Shown: positions 51,022 to 55,453 of the stretch, piece by piece | Layout: every line of letters begins with the position of its first letter | Position numbering within the stretch: position 1 is the first letter of the stretch | Origin: Bacteroidales bacterium | GTDB taxonomy: Bacteria; Bacteroidota; Bacteroidia; Bacteroidales; UBA932 | Direction of reading: 5' to 3' | Length of the DNA stretch: 55,453 nucleotides | Assembly: GCA_017627255.1 (NCBI GenBank) | Contig: JAGAHD010000067.1 | Location: forward strand, 1 to 55,453 | The notes under the pieces: model-generated | Databases searched by the model: none | Seen by the model: the letters and a program-made list of their open reading frames with translations, nothing else | What the model was told of the DNA's origin: nothing | Translations under genes and position numbers: made by a program

Positions 51022-53685
51022 TTATCTGCTATTTTTCAATGCGTTAATCTGAGACTCATAGCTTTCGATCTTAGAAAGCGAATCAGACTCTTTCTTGCGC
51101 TCATTTTCGATGACGGCTGCGGGTGCATTCGCCACAAACCGCTCATTGGAGAGCTTTTTGCGGACACCTTCCAGGAAACTCTTCTGGTAAGCAAGCTCCT
51201 TTTCAAGTTTGGCCAGTTCTTCCTCAACATTGACAAGGCCGCTGAGAAGAACGAACATCTCATAGGTCCGGACCATGAAACCGATTCCCTGCGCATCACC
51301 GAAATCAGGGACGCATTCCACATGGACATTCGCCAGCTTTTCGATGAGAGGGATGACCTCCGTCGGGAAAGCGCCCTTGATCCTGAGCGGAAGTTTCTCC
51401 TTCGGAGCAAGGTTCTTCTGGTTCCGGATTCCGCGCACTCCGTTAATGGCTCCGGCAGCCAGGTCGAACTCCACCAGGGTCGACGGGTCATATGCGCCGG
51501 CGACAGGAGCCGGTTCGAACATGATGGTCTCCCCTTCCTTTCTTTCTTCCATGTGCTGCCAGAGTTCCTCAGTGATAAACGGCATCACCGGATGGATCAG
51601 CTTCAGGAGGGCGTCGAAATAAGCCAACGTCGCCCGGTATGTCTCCGGATCCAGCGGCTGGGGCTTCCCGTCGACAAAGGCCGGCTTGATCGATTCAAGG
51701 TACCAAGAGCAGTAATCATCCCAGAAGAGACGGTAGATGGTCATCAGGGCATCGGAAATCCGGAATTTGCTGTAATGGTCTTCGACCAGAGCGACCGTTT
51801 CACTCAATTTCGCCGCAAACCACTTAACCGCAACTTTCGAAGATTCAGCCTGCTGGACATCTTTATCTACAGCAAAGCTCTTGACAAGGCGGAAGGAGTT
51901 CCAGATCTTGTTGCAGAATGCTGCACCCTGCTTGATCTGGGATTCGTCATAAAAAATGTCGTTGCCGGCCGACGAGCAGAGCAGCATGCCGATCCGGACG
52001 GCATCTGCACCATACGTGCGGATCAGGTCCAGCGGATCCGGCGAATTGCCGAGAGTCTTGGACATCTTGCGTCCGATCTTGTCCCGGACTATACCGGTGA
52101 AATACACGTTAGAGAACGGTTCCTTACCCATAAACTCCTCGCCGGCCATGATCATGCGGGCCACCCAGAAGAAAATGATATCCGGCCCGGTCACAAGGTC
52201 ATTGGTAGGATAATAATACGCAAGATCCGCATTGGGACGATGGTCCGGATGTCCCGGCATCTGGGGATCGAACACGGAGATAGGCCAGAGCCAGGAACTG
52301 AACCAAGTATCCAGCACATCTTCATCTTGGTGAAGATCTTCCGGTTTGATATCCGGGCAGATAGACCGCGCGGCTTCAAGTGCTGCTTCAAAATTCGGTT
52401 CAACTACGTAACGCCCGTCAGGCAGATAATAGGCCGGAATCCGCTGCCCCCACCACAACTGGCGGGAAATACACCAGTCCCGGGCATTCTCCATCCAATG
52501 CCGGTATGTATTCACGTACTTTTCCGGAATGAATTTCGTCCGGCCGCTGTCCACCGTTTCCATGGCCATCCGGGCCAGCACGTCCATTTTCAAGAACCAC
52601 TGGGCGGAGAGACGCGGTTCGATGACAGCATTGGTACGTTCAGAGTAACCGACCGGAGAAGTATATTCTTCCACTTTCTCCAGGTTGCCGGCTTCCTCCA
52701 GCATTTTGACGATCTTCTTGCGTGCGACGAAACGGTCTTCTCCGACCAGGATCCTGGCCTTTTCATTGAGTCGCCCGTGTTCGTCAATGATATCCAGGAC
52801 CTCGAGGTTATGGCGCAGTCCGATCTCATAATCATGGACATCATGTGCAGGAGTAACCTTCAGGCAGCCGGTACCGAAATCCATTTCCACGTAATCATCC
52901 TCAATCACAGGTATTTCCCGGTTGATCAGCGGAATCAGGACTTTCTTGCCGCGCAGCCAGTGATGCCGCTCGTCATTCGGATTCACGCAAATTGCGGCAT
53001 CCGCCATGATCGTTTCCGGACGGGTCGTCGCAATCACGAGATACTTGTCGGTAGGGTTCCCCTGTCCGTCGGAGATATAATACCGGAGATGATAAAAGTG
53101 GCTCTGGGTATCCTTATGGATGACTTCGTCATCGCTGACGGCAGTCAAGGCCTCCGGATCCCAGTTGACCATCCTGACGCCCTTATAGATCCACCCCTTC
53201 TTGTAAAAATAGACAAATGTATTGATCACGGCTTCGGAAAGAGCCGGTTCCATGGTAAAACGAGTACGGTCCCAGTCGCAGGAAGCCCCAAGTTTGCGCA
53301 ACTGCTCCAGGATGATGCCGCCGTGTTCTTCCTTCCACTGCCAGGCATGACGGAGAAACTCCTCCCGAGTGAGATCATCCTTGGAGATGCCCTGCGCTTT
53401 CAACTTGGCCACGACCTTACTTTCCGTTGCGATGGAGGCATGGTCCGTTCCGGGAACCCAGCAGGCATTCTTCCCATGCATGCGGGCGTTGCGGATCAGC
53501 ACGTCATTCAAGGTATTGTTCAGCACGTGCCCCATGTGCAGGATACCGGTCACATTGGGCGGCGGGATCACGATCGTATAAGGTTCCTTCTCATTCGGTT
53601 CGGAATGGAAAAACTTGTGCTTCAACCAGTAGGCATACCATTTGTCTTCCACTTCCGCGGCATTGTACTTTGCAGCTAACTCCAT
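51022..53685 (-). CDS. valS: Valyl-tRNA synthetase
   Basis: Charges tRNA-Val and edits Thr. The protein has 887 residues from ATG 53685 (MELAAKYNAAEVEDKWY, the usual start); in-frame ATGs at 53706 and 53697 would add up to seven residues. HIGH motif is HMGH in PPNVTGILHMGHVLNN. The editing domain follows, with ARMHGKNACWVPGTDHASIA before it. The KMSKS loop reads KMSKT in GRKMSKTLGNSPDP. A C-terminal coiled coil is present (EEELAKLEKELAYQKSF). First gene of the long minus-strand run. Confidence 0.97.
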   Translation of the reverse strand: MELAAKYNAAEVEDKWYAYWLKHKFFHSEPNEKEPYTIVIPPPNVTGILHMGHVLNNTLNDVLIRNARMHGKNACWVPGTDHASIATESKVVAKLKAQGISKDDLTREEFLRHAWQWKEEHGGIILEQLRKLGASCDWDRTRFTMEPALSEAVINTFVYFYKKGWIYKGVRMVNWDPEALTAVSDDEVIHKDTQSHFYHLRYYISDGQGNPTDKYLVIATTRPETIMADAAICVNPNDERHHWLRGKKVLIPLINREIPVIEDDYVEMDFGTGCLKVTPAHDVHDYEIGLRHNLEVLDIIDEHGRLNEKARILVGEDRFVARKKIVKMLEEAGNLEKVEEYTSPVGYSERTNAVIEPRLSAQWFLKMDVLARMAMETVDSGRTKFIPEKYVNTYRHWMENARDWCISRQLWWGQRIPAYYLPDGRYVVEPNFEAALEAARSICPDIKPEDLHQDEDVLDTWFSSWLWPISVFDPQMPGHPDHRPNADLAYYYPTNDLVTGPDIIFFWVARMIMAGEEFMGKEPFSNVYFTGIVRDKIGRKMSKTLGNSPDPLDLIRTYGADAVRIGMLLCSSAGNDIFYDESQIKQGAAFCNKIWNSFRLVKSFAVDKDVQQAESSKVAVKWFAAKLSETVALVEDHYSKFRISDALMTIYRLFWDDYCSWYLESIKPAFVDGKPQPLDPETYRATLAYFDALLKLIHPVMPFITEELWQHMEERKEGETIMFEPAPVAGAYDPSTLVEFDLAAGAINGVRGIRNQKNLAPKEKLPLRIKGAFPTEVIPLIEKLANVHVECVPDFGDAQGIGFMVRTYEMFVLLSGLVNVEEELAKLEKELAYQKSFLEGVRKKLSNERFVANAPAAVIENERKKESDSLSKIESYESQINALKNSR

Positions 53686-53761
53686 ATCGTTTATCATTGA
53701 TTTCATTTACCGGAGCAAAACAACGGAGCCGTACAGGCGTCCTTCCACTCCGACGATTCTA

Positions 53762-53769
53762 CAAAAGTA
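53762..53769 (-). promoter_or_regulatory. -7 element of valS
   Basis: Minus-strand TACTTTTG matches TAnnTTTG. The inferred start is near 53757, about 70 nt before ATG 53685. Confidence 0.5.
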
Positions 53770-53781
53770 CGGATTTTTTAT

Positions 53782-53789
53782 TAAATTTG
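53782..53789 (+). promoter_or_regulatory. -7 element upstream of the DUF3467 gene
   Basis: TAAATTTG, full match. The inferred start is near 53794, where a short open frame begins. Only 12 bp separate it from the valS element, so polymerases would compete. Confidence 0.55.
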
Positions 53790-53793
53790 CGAA

Positions 53794-53838
53794 ATGTATA
53801 ACGAAATGAAAAGCAAACATTCAGACTATGGACAATAA
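53794..53838 (+). CDS. Possible 14-codon upstream reading frame overlapping the DUF3467 start
   Basis: ATG 53794 lies at the predicted transcription start and reads MYNEMKSKHSDYGQ to a TAA at 53836-53838. Its end overlaps the DUF3467 ATG (53828) in a different frame. It could be a leaderless coupling peptide, or simply leader sequence with chance start codons. Confidence 0.25.
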   Translation: MYNEMKSKHSDYGQ

Positions 53839-54172
53839 CAACGCAAAACCTCAGCAGAACCAGCTCAGCCTGGAGATCAATCCACAGCTGACCAAAGTCT
53901 CCTATTCCAACCTGGCCATTATCTCCCATTCGCGCAGTGAATTCGTTCTCGATTTCGCCGCCACGCTGCCCGGACTTCCGAAAGCCATGATTGACAACAG
54001 GATCATCATGACTCCCGAGCACGCCAAGCGCTTGATGAATGCTCTTTTCGACAATGTCAGCAAGTATGAAGCCCAGTTTGGCGTCATCGACCTGGGTGGT
54101 AATAGTCCCAAGCAGGGCGGCACCTTCAATCTCGCCGATTTCGGTCCGATCGGGGGCGGCAGCAAATCCTGA
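53828..54172 (+). CDS. DUF3467 family protein
   Basis: The protein has 114 residues and no signal peptide. It has the family core YSNLAIISHSRSEFVLDF followed by RIIMTPEHAKRLMNALFDNV. The N-terminus is Asn/Gln-rich; the C-terminus is Gly-rich. Function unknown. Three nt upstream of the kdsC-like gene, with which it is probably co-transcribed. Confidence 0.88.
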   Translation: MDNNNAKPQQNQLSLEINPQLTKVSYSNLAIISHSRSEFVLDFAATLPGLPKAMIDNRIIMTPEHAKRLMNALFDNVSKYEAQFGVIDLGGNSPKQGGTFNLADFGPIGGGSKS

Positions 54173-54175
54173 TCC

Positions 54176-54700
54176 ATGACGGATTTCAAAGATATCAAGG
54201 CGTTTGCCTTTGACGTCGACGGGGTCATGACCGACGGCGGCATCCTCTGCGACCTGGAAGGACAGTTGTTCCGTACCTTTGACGCGAAAGACGGGTTTGC
54301 CGTCCGGATGGCGAAACTGAACGGATTCCCGGTCGCGGTCATCACGGGCGGGCGCTCCGGCAGCATCGCCCAACGGTTCGCCAGCTGCGGCATCCCCGCG
54401 GAGGACGTTTATCTCGGCTCCCGTGACAAGCTGACGGATTTCAAGGATTTCTGCAGGCGTTATGGCCTCGACGCCACACAGGTCATGTATTTCGGAGACG
54501 ATGTGCCCGATATCGAAGTCATGCGGGCAAGCGGATGCGGCGTCTGCCCCTCTGACGCTTCGGACGATACCCGTGAAGCGGCCGACTATATCTCCCCCCG
54601 CCCCGGCGGAAAGGGTTGCATCCGGGAAGTGTTCGAACAGGTCATGAAGTTGCAGGGACGCTGGAACTTTGACGTCCTGCAATATAAAAAGCATTTCTGA
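54176..54700 (+). CDS. kdsC: KdsC-type HAD phosphatase (KDO-8-phosphate phosphatase-like)
   Basis: Expected to remove the phosphate from 3-deoxy-D-manno-octulosonate 8-phosphate in KDO synthesis for LPS. The protein has 174 residues, the capless C0 size. HAD motifs: FAFDVDGVMTDG (D13, D15), ITGGRS, a Lys in RDKLTDF and GDDVPDIEVM. The family tail PRPGGKGCIREV is present. Its stop TGA shares a base with the maf ATG. The assignment within the KdsC/YrbI group is by pattern; other nonulosonate phosphatases look alike. Confidence 0.88.
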   Translation: MTDFKDIKAFAFDVDGVMTDGGILCDLEGQLFRTFDAKDGFAVRMAKLNGFPVAVITGGRSGSIAQRFASCGIPAEDVYLGSRDKLTDFKDFCRRYGLDATQVMYFGDDVPDIEVMRASGCGVCPSDASDDTREAADYISPRPGGKGCIREVFEQVMKLQGRWNFDVLQYKKHF

Positions 54701-55296
54701 TGGATCTTCACGGAAAAAGGATCATTCTGGCAAGCAATTCCCCTAGAAGGCGCGAATTGCTTGCCGGTCTGAATATTGATTTTGAAATAGATACCGGTAA
54801 CGATTTCAACGAATCCATCGAAACGGGCATACCCTTTGACGAAATTCCCATGAGAATGTCACAGGGCAAATCCCACGGATTCCACCGTCCCCTTTCAGAA
54901 GGGGAAATCCTGATTACGGCTGACACGATGGTCATCCTCCCCCCCGGAAACGGTTGGGAGGGAGAGATTCTAGGGAAGCCGCATGACCGGGAAGATGCCA
55001 TCCGGATGCTCCGCGACCTGTCCGGCCGGGAACATCATGTCACAACGGCTGTCACACTGCGAAGTGCAGAACGGGAAGAAACCTTCACGGATACGACGGA
55101 AGTATGGTTCAAACAACTCACCGATCAGGAGATCACCTACTATGTCGACACTTACAAGCCTTTTGACAAAGCGGGTTCCTATGCCATCCAGGAATGGATC
55201 GGCTATGCCGGCATCACCCGTATAGACGGTTCCTATTTCAATGTTGTCGGGCTTCCCATCCATCGCTTGTATGAAGCACTGCAGAGATTCCTGTAA
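54700..55296 (+). CDS. maf: Maf-family nucleotide pyrophosphatase
   Basis: House-cleaning nucleoside triphosphate pyrophosphatase, usually acting on dTTP/UTP or modified pyrimidines. The protein has 198 residues. Conserved pieces: ILASNSPRRRELLAGL at 9-24, ILITADTMV with the catalytic Asp, ILGKPHDREDAIRML, and KPFDKAGSYAIQEW. Overlaps kdsC by one base (TGATG). Last gene in the window. Confidence 0.94.
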   Translation: MDLHGKRIILASNSPRRRELLAGLNIDFEIDTGNDFNESIETGIPFDEIPMRMSQGKSHGFHRPLSEGEILITADTMVILPPGNGWEGEILGKPHDREDAIRMLRDLSGREHHVTTAVTLRSAEREETFTDTTEVWFKQLTDQEITYYVDTYKPFDKAGSYAIQEWIGYAGITRIDGSYFNVVGLPIHRLYEALQRFL

Positions 55297-55453
55297 AAAA
55301 AAGGCTAACCGTAATATGAGGTTGGATTTCTTGACACCTTGTTAGGAAGTAAACATCCTCATACTGCAATTTGTGGTTGGAAATAGGTATGTACCCTCTC
55401 CTCTTGAAACGAAGGTAAAGGTTGGAATCCCCTTGACAAGGGTCGATGAAGGG
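55297..55453. repeat. Non-coding end of window with short repeats
   Basis: GGTTGGA occurs three times (55320, 55375, 55420). TATGAGG (55315-55321) and CCTCATA (55357-55363) form an inverted repeat, and CCCTTGACAAGGG (55430-55442) is a perfect palindrome. No gene was seen. The window ends inside this region, so its nature is open. Confidence 0.35.

Noticed and set aside
51322..53679. 785-codon open frame on the plus strand
   Set aside because: It is fully antisense to valS, has no family resemblance, and is explained by strong codon bias in the real gene.
1..55453. CRISPR arrays, insertion sequences, prophage, rRNA or tRNA genes
   Set aside because: No regular repeat-spacer pattern, transposase or integrase frame, or recognisable tRNA or rRNA sequence was seen on reading; a tRNAscan or Infernal run would be the formal test.

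Overview
The window looks like a chromosomal stretch of housekeeping genes from a member of the Bacteroidota, most likely an uncultured Bacteroidales lineage with a moderately GC-rich genome. Three things point there. Many genes are preceded by the Bacteroidota -7 promoter element TAnnTTTG, often with a TTG about 20 bases further upstream, and few have clear Shine-Dalgarno sites. Rho carries a long disordered, lysine-, alanine- and glutamine-rich insertion. Several families are typical of the phylum: TamL, DUF5723, the LptD_2-type LptD, Ig-like-domain lipoproteins, head-GIN proteins and the gene order rsfS-ftsH-cdsA-psd. No rRNA, tRNA, CRISPR array, insertion sequence or phage gene was seen.

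Layout. 1-5.8 kb (minus): mnmE (cut by the window edge), rho and lptD. 5.9-10.9 kb (plus): cell-wall amidase, dnaA, pepD, rpe. 10.9-15.6 kb: birA (minus), then the plus-strand operon rsfS-ftsH-cdsA-psd (ribosome silencing, membrane proteolysis, phosphatidylethanolamine synthesis). 15.6-24.7 kb (minus): esterase, ispG, a barrel protein, an Ig-like lipoprotein, a RelA/SpoT homologue and ligA. 25.1-30.8 kb: diphosphate-dependent phosphofructokinase and a GH13 glycosidase (plus), trmH-family methyltransferase (minus), tamL (plus). 30.8-36.6 kb (minus): rarA, a GNAT-like protein, a DUF5723 barrel protein and a large lipoprotein. 36.8-42.6 kb: rlmD, Na/Ca antiporter and MscS channel (plus), then acyltransferase and queA (minus). 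42.6-43.1 kb is an AT-rich non-coding region with DnaA-box-like sites. 43.1-45.5 kb (plus): small HTH regulator, degenerate PyrD-like protein, cinA. 45.6-53.7 kb (minus): valS, thioesterase, tatA, tatC, ABC-F ATPase, head-GIN protein and dipeptidase as one probable operon. 53.8-55.3 kb (plus): DUF3467, kdsC-like phosphatase, maf.

Envelope biogenesis is the most frequent theme (lptD, tamL, tatAC, cdsA, psd, acyltransferase, kdsC, amidase and several barrel/lipoprotein pairs), next to translation and DNA metabolism (mnmE, rsfS, rlmD, queA, valS, trmH, ligA, rarA, dnaA).

No obvious new multi-gene defence or biosynthetic system was found. The points most worth a second look are: an in-frame TGA in an otherwise intact ispG, followed by a SECIS-like hairpin; a PyrD homologue that has lost its catalytic signature; a candidate replication origin at 42.6-43.0 kb, away from dnaA; a 20-bp-phased direct repeat over the promoter of the HTH regulator; and several tightly packed divergent or leaderless promoter arrangements.
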